A stretch of DNA of 64,000 bases from Chryseobacterium balustinum. GTDB taxonomy: Bacteria > Bacteroidota > Bacteroidia > Flavobacteriales > Weeksellaceae. The position numbers and the translations under genes are program-made. This document shows, piece after piece, positions 26,402-35,512 of the stretch. The DNA lies in NCBI RefSeq assembly GCF_900168205.1, contig NZ_FUZE01000008.1:115061-179060 (forward strand). The letters run 5' to 3'. The notes under the pieces were generated by a model. That model worked only from the letters and a program-made list of their open reading frames with translations. It searched no databases and was not told the origin of the DNA. Within the stretch, counting starts at the first letter, position 1; each line of letters begins with the position of its first letter.

Positions 26402-28378
26402 ATGAATAATTATATAAAAACTTTTACTCTTATCCTCTTATTTACTCTATCATCTACAGCTTATAGGGCTCAGGGATTTTGTACTTCGGGGTGTAATGAC
26501 AATACATATATTGACAGTACAGATCCTAATACTATTGAATATGATAATTTGATTTCTGTTTTCCATGCTACTATTGCAAAGGAAAAAGATGGAAATTTCA
26601 AAATTTGGGGACAAAATACTTCCAGTACAGGAAGTGGAGATTTATTAAGCCCAACAATAATAGGTCCTGGTTCTGGATATGCTAATTTTAATTATACGGG
26701 AACGCCATTAAGAGTTGCCGCAGGAAGTAGTAGTACTTCTCATCAATTTGCTTTGTTAACTACTGATGGTCTTTATGTTTGGGGGGTTAATGATATTTTG
26801 GTTAATAGTGCAATAACAAACTTAAATGCGGCTTTCGCTAAAATTTCTATCAATGGTAAAACAGACGGTTTGCCGGCAGGTGTTGCCCCTGCAGATGTAA
26901 AGATGATGTTTGGTTCTTACCGCACATTGGCTATTGTTACTTGTAGTGGTGAAGCGTGGGTTTTATCTTTCAATGGTGCCAAAAATGGCGATGGTACAGC
27001 GCAGAATAATGCCAATAATGTAATTTGGCACCGTGTTAAAACTGACGATGCAGGTAATCCTAACCTTGAGAATGTAGTGGCAATGAGAGGAACACCAAAT
27101 GCCCTATTTGCTTTAACATCTACCGGAAAGCTTTATACTTGGGGAACGCTTACTTATAATAATAGTGGTGGCGCGACGAGCCGTGCGTATGCTACAGAAG
27201 TTTCTGTACCAAACGGAGCAGTTCCTAAAATGATAGGAATGACTCAAAATGTAACAGGGCAGAGCTATTATTTATTGGCTACCAATGGTAAATTATACAG
27301 TATGGGTGACAATAGTAATAAACAATTGGGCGATGGAACAACTTTATCTAAAACGGTATGGGTACAACCTAAAAATATGGAGGTTCAAGGTAGTGAGAGT
27401 GTTGGGATTTTAGAAAATATTGTTTGGATTTCTCCTAACGAACATTCAAATTATGGAGGTACTGCTGTTATCAATGTGTTAACTCATGACAATAAGCAGT
27501 GGGGTTGGGGAAGCAATAAAGGATATATGCTTGGTGCATCGTCTGATACCAACTATGATCCTATCTATATGCCAGGTCGATATAATCCTGATGACCTTGC
27601 TATTCCTGATTTACTTTCAGACTTGGAGATAACAGATCAAGTAATCGCAGTGGAAACTGGAGGGCACGCAACAGTTAATATCAAAAAATGTTCTAAAAGT
27701 TTTGGTTATGTAGGACATCTTACGAATGGTAGTATGGGAAATGGTCAAGATATTGATGAAATCTATGTTAGGTACAGTTATTTAACAGATGAGCTTAATG
27801 TATGCGGAACAGATTTGGGACCTAAAATTCAAAATTTAAAAATTTGCACCTATCAGCAAGGTGATTTGAATACTTCTATTCAGGAAGCACTTCCTGGTGA
27901 GGTAGAGTGGCACGCTACAAATGACCCAAACAGCCCTATTTTAACCGATATTTCGACAGTCGCTTCGGGTACATATTACGCTTTCTTCTCTGTAGCTTCT
28001 GGAAAATGTAGAGAGGCAGGATCTATGGTAACGGTATCTTATTATGTGCCTGGCAGTCAGGCGGTAGATCCTTGTGTTTGTTTTAATGATGCGGCAACAG
28101 GAGGAACAAATAATGATACGAAATTAGGAATTACACTTCTTAAACGAGCAGGAAAAACAGATTCTAATTGGCCAATGGCTAGAAAATCTGGCCATATTGC
28201 TTTGGAATCTAATACAAAAGGGTTTGTAGTGACTAGATTAACGACTGCCCAATTAGATGTCATTAAAAATGCAGGAAATGCAGTTGAGGGAATGATGTCT
28301 TATGATACAACCGTAAACTGTATGAAGATTTACTCAGAGGGTGATTGGAAATGTTTCAACACACCAAGTTGTCCTTAA
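26402..28378 (+). CDS. Secreted RCC1/BLIP-II-like propeller protein with a tail-fibre-type C-terminus
   Basis: A 658-residue protein with signal peptide (MNNYIKTFTLILLFTLSSTAYRAQ). The region of about 45-430 has at least five degenerate RCC1-type blades of the form (F/L)ALxTxxGxxYxWG: FALLTTDGLYVWG, LFALTSTGKLYTWG, YYLLATNGKLYSMGDNSNKQLGDG and the GWGSNKGYMLGASSD blade. A Cys-bearing linker (about 440-560) follows. The C-terminus contains KGFVVTRLTTAQLDVI and EGMMSYDTTVNCMKIY, a module common in Bacteroidota phage-tail fibres and surface proteins. It probably acts outside the cell as an adhesin or binding protein. No T9SS sorting tail is obvious. It is the second gene of a three-gene set. Confidence 0.75.
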   Translation: MNNYIKTFTLILLFTLSSTAYRAQGFCTSGCNDNTYIDSTDPNTIEYDNLISVFHATIAKEKDGNFKIWGQNTSSTGSGDLLSPTIIGPGSGYANFNYTGTPLRVAAGSSSTSHQFALLTTDGLYVWGVNDILVNSAITNLNAAFAKISINGKTDGLPAGVAPADVKMMFGSYRTLAIVTCSGEAWVLSFNGAKNGDGTAQNNANNVIWHRVKTDDAGNPNLENVVAMRGTPNALFALTSTGKLYTWGTLTYNNSGGATSRAYATEVSVPNGAVPKMIGMTQNVTGQSYYLLATNGKLYSMGDNSNKQLGDGTTLSKTVWVQPKNMEVQGSESVGILENIVWISPNEHSNYGGTAVINVLTHDNKQWGWGSNKGYMLGASSDTNYDPIYMPGRYNPDDLAIPDLLSDLEITDQVIAVETGGHATVNIKKCSKSFGYVGHLTNGSMGNGQDIDEIYVRYSYLTDELNVCGTDLGPKIQNLKICTYQQGDLNTSIQEALPGEVEWHATNDPNSPILTDISTVASGTYYAFFSVASGKCREAGSMVTVSYYVPGSQAVDPCVCFNDAATGGTNNDTKLGITLLKRAGKTDSNWPMARKSGHIALESNTKGFVVTRLTTAQLDVIKNAGNAVEGMMSYDTTVNCMKIYSEGDWKCFNTPSCP

Positions 28379-28433
28379 ATTTTCTCAGAGTATTTCCTAG
28401 AATACTCATTTATTAATGATTTAGAATAAAAAA

Positions 28434-29024
28434 ATGAAAACAATTATAACCAGTATATTTCTGAGCCTATCTATTTTTGGATACTCACAAATTATTGTAG
28501 GAGGGGTGAATGGAACTGCACCAGCAAATAATAAAACTGCTGTTTTATTAGAATTTGAAGCTGGGCAAAACAAAGGTATTATTTTGCCGTATGTAAGAAC
28601 AATGCCTGCCCCGGCAGAGGTGACACCGGGAACAATGCTATTGGATGCAAGTGCTAATAATGCCACGCAGTCTAAAGTAAAATATTATGCACCAGGCAAC
28701 ATCAATGCTGATGCAAGTGGCTGGGTAGATTTAAGTAGTGGCAATAGGGCAGATATCAGTAGCCTAATGACAGCTCAACCTCCATTAACCGGTGCTGATG
28801 CCGTGATTGAAGAAGTAGGAGCAAAAACAATCATAGGAGCCAGTAGTTCAAGTGCAAACGGAGTTTTAGTCTTAGAATCAACGACTAAGGTGATGGTACT
28901 CCCACACGTTGAAAGTACAAATGATGTGAAAGACCCGGCTCCGGGAATGATGGTCTATTTAAATGGCATCAATAAAAGATTGGCAGTCTATAATGGTTCT
29001 AAATGGACGTATTGGGTGCCATAA
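28434..29024 (+). CDS. Secreted protein with two tandem tail-fibre-type modules
   Basis: A 196-residue protein. The signal peptide is MKTIITSIFLSLSIFGYSQ. The mature protein has two copies of a module of about 60 residues. In the first, LLEFEAGQNKGIILPYVRT leads to TPGTMLLDA and GWVDL. In the second, LVLESTTKVMVLPHVES leads to APGMMVYL and KLAVY-like NKRLAVYNGSKWTYW. The RCC1-like protein upstream ends in the same module. It starts 55 bases after that gene and is likely expressed with it. Role inferred: extracellular attachment or assembly. The amplified module is the only functional clue. Confidence 0.7.
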   Translation: MKTIITSIFLSLSIFGYSQIIVGGVNGTAPANNKTAVLLEFEAGQNKGIILPYVRTMPAPAEVTPGTMLLDASANNATQSKVKYYAPGNINADASGWVDLSSGNRADISSLMTAQPPLTGADAVIEEVGAKTIIGASSSSANGVLVLESTTKVMVLPHVESTNDVKDPAPGMMVYLNGINKRLAVYNGSKWTYWVP

Positions 29025-29100
29025 GATAATTCATAAACAGAATCAGATGCCACATGTAAGGCAGCTATTTGAATTAGTGATTATTTTAATATTTTAATGT

Positions 29101-29143
29101 AAATCCGTCTCTGAAAATATTCATGAGGCGGATTTTAATTTTT
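29101..29143 (+). terminator. Rho-independent terminator of the RCC1-like operon
   Basis: An 11-bp stem (AAATCCGTCTC 29101-29111 with GAGGCGGATTT 29125-29135, one G-U pair) encloses a 13-base loop and runs into TAATTTTTG. It lies 76 bases after the stop at 29024. Confidence 0.8.
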
Positions 29144-29294
29144 GTCAATCAATTTAGGCTATTTTTACGAAACTGTAATTTTAAAGCAAAGTTAGATGTT
29201 AAATTAAATGTATCCCATGTATAGGAATTGATTGGGTTTTATAGTATATTAGCAATTGCATGATAGTATATAATAATCTTATAATTAATTGTTT

Positions 29295-30620
29295 ATGAAA
29301 TTTAAATCATTAATTGCTCTTTTTTTTATTACAACATCGACGGCTATAGCGCAGACTAATGATATTTTGATAGAAAATGTCAGAATATTAGACCATAAAA
29401 CCTCCAATCTTACTACTTCAATGAATGTCTTGATTTCCGGAAATAAAATTCAGAAAATCAGCTCTGATATTATTTCCGTTAAAGGAAATGATGTAATAAA
29501 AATTAAAGGTAATGGAAAAACCTTAATGCCAGGATTGATTGACGTTCATGTACATATGGTATTTGGTGCTTTAACAATGGCAGAAATGACCTCTCCGGAT
29601 ATGTCGCAAGAACTAATGATGAAGAATGTGGCTCTTTCTTCCCAAAAAATGCTGATGCGTGGGTTTACAAGCGTTCGCGATGCAGGTGGACCAATCTTTC
29701 CGTTAAAGGCAGCGATAGATAAAGGTCAAGTTATAGGGCCACGTATTTGGCCTTCAGGTGCCACAATAAGTCAAACAGCAGGTCATGGTGATTTCAGAAC
29801 ACCGGATGAACGTTCTCGTCGTTTTTTTGGAAAACCTTCCCGTGCAGAATTATTGGGGGCAACTTTTATTGCTGATGGGCGAGACGATGTATTAACAGCA
29901 ACAAGAGAAAACCTGCGTTTTGGAGCGAGCCAGATCAAGCTGATGGCAGGCGGTGGAACTTCTTCTGCTTATGACCCGATTGATGTAACCCAATATACTT
30001 TTGACGAGATGAAAGCAGCTGTTGAAGCGGCAGAAGACTGGGGAACTTATGTTATGGTGCATGCTTATACACCCAGAGCCGTACAAAGAGCCGTTGAAGC
30101 AGGAGTGAAATCTATAGAACACGGGCAGATGCTTGATGAAGAAACATTGAAGCTGCTTGCGAAGAAGAAAGTATGGCTAAGCCTTCAAAACTTAATGGAC
30201 AATAATGATAATATGGATGATCAGCGGAAAGAGAAACGCAAGCCTGTATTAGATGGTCAAGAAAAAGTGTGGCCGCTAGCTAAAAGATTGGGTGTAAAAT
30301 TGGCATGGGGCACAGATTTCCTTTTTGAGCCGGAACTCAACAAAGACCAAAACAAATATATTTTACGCCTTCAAAAATGGTTTTCGAATGCTGAGATTTT
30401 AAAAATGATCACGCAGGATAATGGGGAACTATTGCAACTTTCTGGCTTACGCAGCCCTTATCCAGGGAAATTAGGAGTGGTTGAAGAGCAGGCTTTTGCA
30501 GATTTATTACTGGTTGATGGTAATCCATTAAAGGATTTATCATTAATTTCCAATCCTGAAAAGAACTTTTTGATGATCATAAAAAATGGGCAGATTTATA
30601 AAAATATAATTAAAAAATAA
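29295..30620 (+). CDS. Secreted amidohydrolase-family protein
   Basis: A 441-residue metallohydrolase of the amidohydrolase superfamily. The signal peptide is MKFKSLIALFFITTSTAIAQ, so it acts in the periplasm or on the surface. Metal motifs are DVHVHM near residue 82 and the later His pair in VHAYT and SIEHGQM, with the catalytic Asp in LAWGTDFLF. KLMAGGGTSSAYDP carries the carbamylated-Lys position, as in imidazolonepropionase- and prolidase-like enzymes that hydrolyse Xaa-Pro or related amides. The exact substrate cannot be read. The start ATG 29295 is preferred over the TTG at 29289. It is monocistronic. Confidence 0.88.
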   Translation: MKFKSLIALFFITTSTAIAQTNDILIENVRILDHKTSNLTTSMNVLISGNKIQKISSDIISVKGNDVIKIKGNGKTLMPGLIDVHVHMVFGALTMAEMTSPDMSQELMMKNVALSSQKMLMRGFTSVRDAGGPIFPLKAAIDKGQVIGPRIWPSGATISQTAGHGDFRTPDERSRRFFGKPSRAELLGATFIADGRDDVLTATRENLRFGASQIKLMAGGGTSSAYDPIDVTQYTFDEMKAAVEAAEDWGTYVMVHAYTPRAVQRAVEAGVKSIEHGQMLDEETLKLLAKKKVWLSLQNLMDNNDNMDDQRKEKRKPVLDGQEKVWPLAKRLGVKLAWGTDFLFEPELNKDQNKYILRLQKWFSNAEILKMITQDNGELLQLSGLRSPYPGKLGVVEEQAFADLLLVDGNPLKDLSLISNPEKNFLMIIKNGQIYKNIIKK

Positions 30621-30850
30621 CTTTCTTTTTAGCACATATTTCTTTTGAGCATTAATTGTTTTAATTAAAGTAATCTCACCTAAAGAGGGATGCTATTGAT
30701 AGTATCTTAAATAGATCAACTTAAAAACTCAATTTAAAGGACAAAAAAAGTTGTTTTTATGTTGAAATTTCTATTTCAATTGTACGCGTTTGTCTTAATA
30801 TTTTAATGATTTTTAACATTCTGACAGATAAAATTTTTATCTAAAGGGCT

Positions 30851-30858
30851 TATATTTG
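30851..30858 (+). promoter_or_regulatory. Flavobacterial -7 box upstream of the HAE1 RND operon
   Basis: TATATTTG is an exact match to TAnnTTTG. It lies 40 bases before ATG 30898. No strong -33 TTG is evident at the usual distance. If correct, one promoter serves the small gene and the RND pump genes that follow. Confidence 0.55.
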
Positions 30859-30897
30859 CAACATTCTCATTTGTCAATATTCCAATGTTCTAAAGAC

Positions 30898-31233
30898 ATG
30901 TTAGCTTTAAGGTCATTCATCTTTCTATATTTCGCAATTCTATTTACCCATTTCAATTCGCAATGGGCAGATAATTCTCTGCACAATATTCCAATGGTGA
31001 CTTGTCCGGGAGACCAGGGAATTAATTTTATAAGTGAATCTTTTCTTAATGTAAAAGCGGTTGCAGTAGGCGTTAAAAGTATTGGTAAATACGTTGCTGA
31101 AGTTTCATGTAATTCTTATTTTAAAAAGAATGAAATTTTGGTATCAGAAATTACCAAAGTTAGTACTCAGGTTGTTGCCACAGCGATTTTCTGTGCCGTA
31201 AAATCTTACCTCCATCTTCTCCAGTTATTCTAA
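30898..31233 (+). CDS. Small protein of unknown function upstream of the RND pump
   Basis: A 111-residue reading frame from ATG 30898; a TTG at 30856 lies within the -7 box and cannot start translation. An N-terminal hydrophobic stretch (LALRSFIFLYFAILFTHFNSQ) looks like a signal peptide. Three cysteines in the rest (TCPG, VSCNS, IFCAV) have no evident pattern. I do not recognise it. The last 40 bases read in another frame give a Pro-rich ending (ILPPSSPVILN) that is open into the adaptor start, so a frameshift near the 3' end is possible. Moderate doubt remains that it is a gene. Confidence 0.4.
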   Translation: MLALRSFIFLYFAILFTHFNSQWADNSLHNIPMVTCPGDQGINFISESFLNVKAVAVGVKSIGKYVAEVSCNSYFKKNEILVSEITKVSTQVVATAIFCAVKSYLHLLQLF

Positions 31234-31289
31234 ATCAGACGATTAACCCAGTAATTTTTTCGTCAAATTTTAGTAATAAAAATTCTACA

Positions 31290-32378
31290 ATGAATATAAA
31301 AAGTATCATAGTATGCAACGTTGCATTATTATGCGTAATCTCTTGCGGTAAAAACGCTCAAAATAAAAATAAAGAAAACAAAGAAGTTCCGGTGTTTGTA
31401 GTTAAGCAAAAAGACACTTTGGTCAGTAATCAGTTTGTAACAGATATTCAGGCAAAAAGAAATGTCGAAATACGCTCGAGAATTGATGGACTTCTAGATC
31501 ATATTTATGTAAATGAAGGTCAGTTTGTGAAAAAAGGTCAGCCATTATTCAAAATTAATGATGCTGAATTAAAAATGGAACTTCTTAAAGCCAATGCGAC
31601 CATTAAACAGACTCTAGCCGATGTACGCATTGCAGAAGTTGAATTAAAACAGATTGAAAGTCTTCACGCTAAAAAATTTGTTGCCAATAATGAACTGGAA
31701 TTGGTGAAAGCCAAATTATCTTCTGCCAAAGCAAAGTATGCCTTTGCTGATGCTGAGAAAAAAACGGTATTGCAAAAAATAAGTTTTACGACTGTTTCAG
31801 CTCCATTTGATGGAGTAATCGACGTTATTCCTCATAAAGGTGGAAGTTTGATAACCAATGGAACTTTTTTAACTACGTTGTCTCAGCTCGATGAGGTGTA
31901 TGCCTATTTTTCACTCCCTGAAAATGTATATTTTGAGCTTCTTTCAAATGATAAGCTAGGGAAGCATCAGAAAATAGAATTAACACTGCCCAACGGAATG
32001 GCTTACCAATTTAATGGTGCTTTAAAGTCTGCTGAAAGTGAAATCGACAGAGCGACAGGTTCAATCCGCTACAAAGCGTTATTTCCAAATCCTAATCGTT
32101 TAATCAAACACGGAACATCCGGAAAATTAACTATTTCTGAAGTTCAGAATGATGCGTTGATGATTCCTCAGAAGGCTACATTTTCCATTCAGGATAAAAC
32201 CTATATTTTCTTAGTAGACAAGAATAATAAAGTAAAAATGACCAATATTGAGATCGGGACTGCTCTTAAAGATTCTTATCTCGTAGAAAGAGGTCTCAAA
32301 AAAGGAGATTTGATTATTTATGAAGGCACTCAGTCGTTAAAAGATGGAGATCAAATCAAAATCAAAAACAGACTTTAA
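31290..32378 (+). CDS. RND efflux periplasmic adaptor lipoprotein (AcrA-like)
   Basis: A 362-residue adaptor with a lipobox (VISCG, Cys about residue 20), so it is anchored to the inner membrane by lipid. The lipoyl domain has the paired halves IDGLLDHIYVNEGQFVKKGQ and VSAPFDGVIDVIPHKGG, around an alpha-hairpin at about 90-150. A beta-barrel (ELTLPNGMAYQFNGALKS) and a membrane-proximal domain follow. It precedes the HAE1 permease (17 bases) and the outer-membrane gene. Together they form a tripartite drug or toxicant pump. No regulator gene is adjacent, so its induction cannot be read here. Confidence 0.92.
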   Translation: MNIKSIIVCNVALLCVISCGKNAQNKNKENKEVPVFVVKQKDTLVSNQFVTDIQAKRNVEIRSRIDGLLDHIYVNEGQFVKKGQPLFKINDAELKMELLKANATIKQTLADVRIAEVELKQIESLHAKKFVANNELELVKAKLSSAKAKYAFADAEKKTVLQKISFTTVSAPFDGVIDVIPHKGGSLITNGTFLTTLSQLDEVYAYFSLPENVYFELLSNDKLGKHQKIELTLPNGMAYQFNGALKSAESEIDRATGSIRYKALFPNPNRLIKHGTSGKLTISEVQNDALMIPQKATFSIQDKTYIFLVDKNNKVKMTNIEIGTALKDSYLVERGLKKGDLIIYEGTQSLKDGDQIKIKNRL

Positions 32379-32395
32379 TTCTTAGGTAATTAGTT

Positions 32396-35300
32396 ATGGT
32401 AGAGATGTTTATAAAACGAAAGGTTCTTTCGTTGGTGATTTCCATTGTCTTTGTGCTAGTAGGAATTATGGCGTTGATGAAAATGCCGATCACCCAATTT
32501 CCCGATATTGTTCCGCCTTCAGTGACGGTAACGGCAAAATATACGGGGGCAAATGCCGAAGTTTCAGCAGATGCAGTAGCCTTACCTTTGGAGCGTGCAA
32601 TTAATGGGGTTCCGGGAATGACTTATATGTCTACGGTAACTTCGAACGATGGTTTAACTTTAATCCAGGTGTTTTTTGAAGTAGGGACAGATCCCGATTT
32701 GGCAGCAGTGAATGTTCAGAACAGAGTGACAACGATTTTGGATGAATTGCCCGAAGAGGTAATAAGAGCCGGAGTTACCACAGAAAAGGAAGTAAACAGT
32801 ATGTTGATGTACCTCAACATCACCAGTACAGATCCGAGTCAGGATGAGCAGTTTATTTACAACTTTACAGACATTAATGTTCTTCAGGAGCTGAAACGTC
32901 TGGATGGAGTAGGCCGTGCCGAAATTATGGGGCAAAAAGAATATTCGATGCGTATTTGGCTAGATCCTCAGAAGATGGCGGTGTATAATATTTCAGCGGA
33001 TGAAGTCGTTACATCACTTCAAAAACAGAATGTTTCTGCCGCCCCTGGAAAAGTGGGAGAATCTTCCGGTAAAAAAGCAGGGGAGCTGCAGTATGTAGTA
33101 AAGTATAAAGGTAAATTTTTTGAACCTAAACAATATGAAGAAATCCCAATCCGTGCTGATGAGGAAGGAACTATTTTAAAGCTGAAAGATATTGCTAAAG
33201 TAGAATTTGGTGCAATGACGTACGGGATGGTTTCTAAAACCGACGGCAGGCCTTCAGCATCGATAATGATGAAGCAAAGACCAGGGTCAAATGCTTCTGA
33301 GGTTATCCAAAATGTTAAAGATAAAATGGCTGAACTGAAAGTCAATTCTTTTCCTCCGGGGATGGAATATAATATGGCGTATGATGTATCAAGATTTTTG
33401 GATGCATCTATTAGTTCGGTTTTAATAACTTTAGTGGAAGCATTTATCTTGGTGGCGATCGTCGTTTTCCTCTTCCTGCAAGATTGGCGTTCTACATTGA
33501 TTCCTGTTTTAGCAGTTCCAGTTGCCTTAATCGGAACTTTTGCCTTTATGGATATGCTTGATTTCTCTGTGAATTTGCTGACGCTTTTTGCATTGGTTCT
33601 TGCAATCGGTATTGTCGTCGATAACGCGATTGTCGTCGTAGAGGCTGTTCACGTAAAAATGGAAGAAGGTTATGCACCTTATGAAGCCACTGTTATTGCC
33701 ACAAAAGAAATTGCAGGAGCAGTTATTGCAATTACCTTGGTAATGTCTGCTGTGTTTCTTCCTGTAGCGTTTTTGGATGGTCCGGTGGGTGTCTTTTACC
33801 GACAGTTTTCATTAACTTTAGCGATAAGCATTGTGATTTCGGGAATTAATGCATTAACGCTGACTCCGGCTTTATGCGCTTTGATTTTAAAGCCTCACAA
33901 TCACGGTAAAAAGAAAGGAGTTATTGACCGTTTCTTTAATAAATTCAATGTTTTTCTTGAAAAAGTAACCAATGGTTATGTCAATATTTTATCAAAATTT
34001 GCAACTCGAACCGTTGTAACGTTTGGATTACTGACTTTATTTATCGTACTCACCTGGGGAACTTCAAAATTTCTCGCATCAGGATTTATTCCTGTGGAAG
34101 ATCAGGGAATGGCTTATGTGAGTGTAACTACACCTCAAGGAGCAACCGTTGAGCGAACTGAAAAAGTTTTAGATGAAATTACAACGATTGCTAAAAAGAT
34201 CGATGGAGTAGAAAACGTAACCACATTGGCAGGTTATAGCGTGGTGACAGAAATCGCCGGATCCACTTACGGAATGGCAATGATCAACCTAAAAGATTGG
34301 AGCGAGAGAGATAAATCCATAGACGACTTCATTAAAGAATTAACCGAAAAAACAAAAGGTATTTCTGATGCACAGATTGAAGTTTTTGCACCACCTACGG
34401 TTCCGGGGTTTGGTAACACCAGTGGTTTCGAACTTCGTTTGCTCGACAGAACCGGTGGAAGTATCGAAAACATGGATGAAGTTACCAAAGGTTTTGTTAA
34501 AAAACTGAATGAAACACCCGAACTGAAAAATAGTTTTACAAGTTTTGATGCTACTTTCCCGCAGTATATCATTCATATGGATTATGATATGGCTGCAAAA
34601 AAAGGAGTTTCCGTTGATAATGCAATGTCTACTTTGCAGACGATGTTGGGCTCTTATTATGCAACCAATTTCATTAGATTCAGACAAATGTATAAAGTGA
34701 TGGTTCAGGCAAGCCCGGAATACCGTGAAACACCTGAAAGTATTTTAAATCTATATTTAAAAAATGACAAGGGAGAAATGGTTCCTTTTTCTACATTCAT
34801 TACTATTGAAAGAGTTTACGGACCGGAAGTTTTAACCCGTTACAATATGTATATGTCGGCAATGATTAACGGTGAACCTTCCGAAGGTTATAGCTCTGGA
34901 GATGCCATTGCAGCGGTTGAAAAAATTGCGAAAGAAAGTCTCCCAAAAGGCTTTGAAATCGAATGGTCGGGAATGACAAGGGAAGAAATTCTATCTGGAA
35001 ATCAGACGGTTTATATTTTCATTGTATGTTTGGTTTTTGTGTATCTTTTATTAGCTGCTCAATATGAGAGTTTCCTTTTACCAATGCCGGTTTTACTGAG
35101 TTTACCAACCGGTATTTTCGGGTCATACATCGCTTTGCTGGTTTGTGGATTAGATAATAATATTTACGCACAGGTTGCCTTAGTCATGTTGATTGGATTA
35201 TTGGCTAAAAATGCCATTCTGATTGTAGAATTTGCTGTCGCAAGTCATAAAGAAGGAAATGATATTATTCCGGCAGCGATTGAAGGAGCGAAACAGCGTC

Positions 35301-35512
35301 TCCGACCGATCCTGATGACCTCATTTGCATTTATTGCCGGACTGATTCCGTTGTGTATTGCTTCTGGAGCAGGTGCTATCGGAAACCGTTCTATCGGAAC
35401 CGCAGCAGCAGGAGGAATGTTAATTGGAACCGTTTTCGGACTGATTATTATTCCCGGACTATACATTTTTTTCGCAACCCTTGAAAATAGAAAGAAAAAT
35501 GAAACGAAATAA
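32396..35512 (+). CDS. HAE1-family RND multidrug efflux permease (AcrB-like)
   Basis: A 1038-residue RND permease. Twelve membrane segments surround two large periplasmic loops; the N-terminus is MFIKRKVLSLVISIVFVLVG. The proton-relay site in the fourth segment reads VVDNAIVVVEA: the first Asp is kept, but the second Asp of AcrB is Asn. The relay Lys in the tenth segment is kept (LLAKNAILIVE). Motifs GQKEYSMRIWLDP and PQYIIHMDYDMAAKKG belong to the docking and porter domains. It uses proton flow to expel amphipathic drugs across both membranes. The outer-membrane gene overlaps its 3' end. Confidence 0.95.
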   Translation: MVEMFIKRKVLSLVISIVFVLVGIMALMKMPITQFPDIVPPSVTVTAKYTGANAEVSADAVALPLERAINGVPGMTYMSTVTSNDGLTLIQVFFEVGTDPDLAAVNVQNRVTTILDELPEEVIRAGVTTEKEVNSMLMYLNITSTDPSQDEQFIYNFTDINVLQELKRLDGVGRAEIMGQKEYSMRIWLDPQKMAVYNISADEVVTSLQKQNVSAAPGKVGESSGKKAGELQYVVKYKGKFFEPKQYEEIPIRADEEGTILKLKDIAKVEFGAMTYGMVSKTDGRPSASIMMKQRPGSNASEVIQNVKDKMAELKVNSFPPGMEYNMAYDVSRFLDASISSVLITLVEAFILVAIVVFLFLQDWRSTLIPVLAVPVALIGTFAFMDMLDFSVNLLTLFALVLAIGIVVDNAIVVVEAVHVKMEEGYAPYEATVIATKEIAGAVIAITLVMSAVFLPVAFLDGPVGVFYRQFSLTLAISIVISGINALTLTPALCALILKPHNHGKKKGVIDRFFNKFNVFLEKVTNGYVNILSKFATRTVVTFGLLTLFIVLTWGTSKFLASGFIPVEDQGMAYVSVTTPQGATVERTEKVLDEITTIAKKIDGVENVTTLAGYSVVTEIAGSTYGMAMINLKDWSERDKSIDDFIKELTEKTKGISDAQIEVFAPPTVPGFGNTSGFELRLLDRTGGSIENMDEVTKGFVKKLNETPELKNSFTSFDATFPQYIIHMDYDMAAKKGVSVDNAMSTLQTMLGSYYATNFIRFRQMYKVMVQASPEYRETPESILNLYLKNDKGEMVPFSTFITIERVYGPEVLTRYNMYMSAMINGEPSEGYSSGDAIAAVEKIAKESLPKGFEIEWSGMTREEILSGNQTVYIFIVCLVFVYLLLAAQYESFLLPMPVLLSLPTGIFGSYIALLVCGLDNNIYAQVALVMLIGLLAKNAILIVEFAVASHKEGNDIIPAAIEGAKQRLRPILMTSFAFIAGLIPLCIASGAGAIGNRSIGTAAAGGMLIGTVFGLIIIPGLYIFFATLENRKKNETK

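Noticed and set aside
30856..30897. TTG start at 30856 for the small gene upstream of the RND operon
   Set aside because: The codon is part of the TATATTTG -7 box, so transcription begins downstream of it.
31134..31290. Riboswitch or leader RNA before the RND adaptor
   Set aside because: No paired stems of useful length; only a weak reading frame continues through it.
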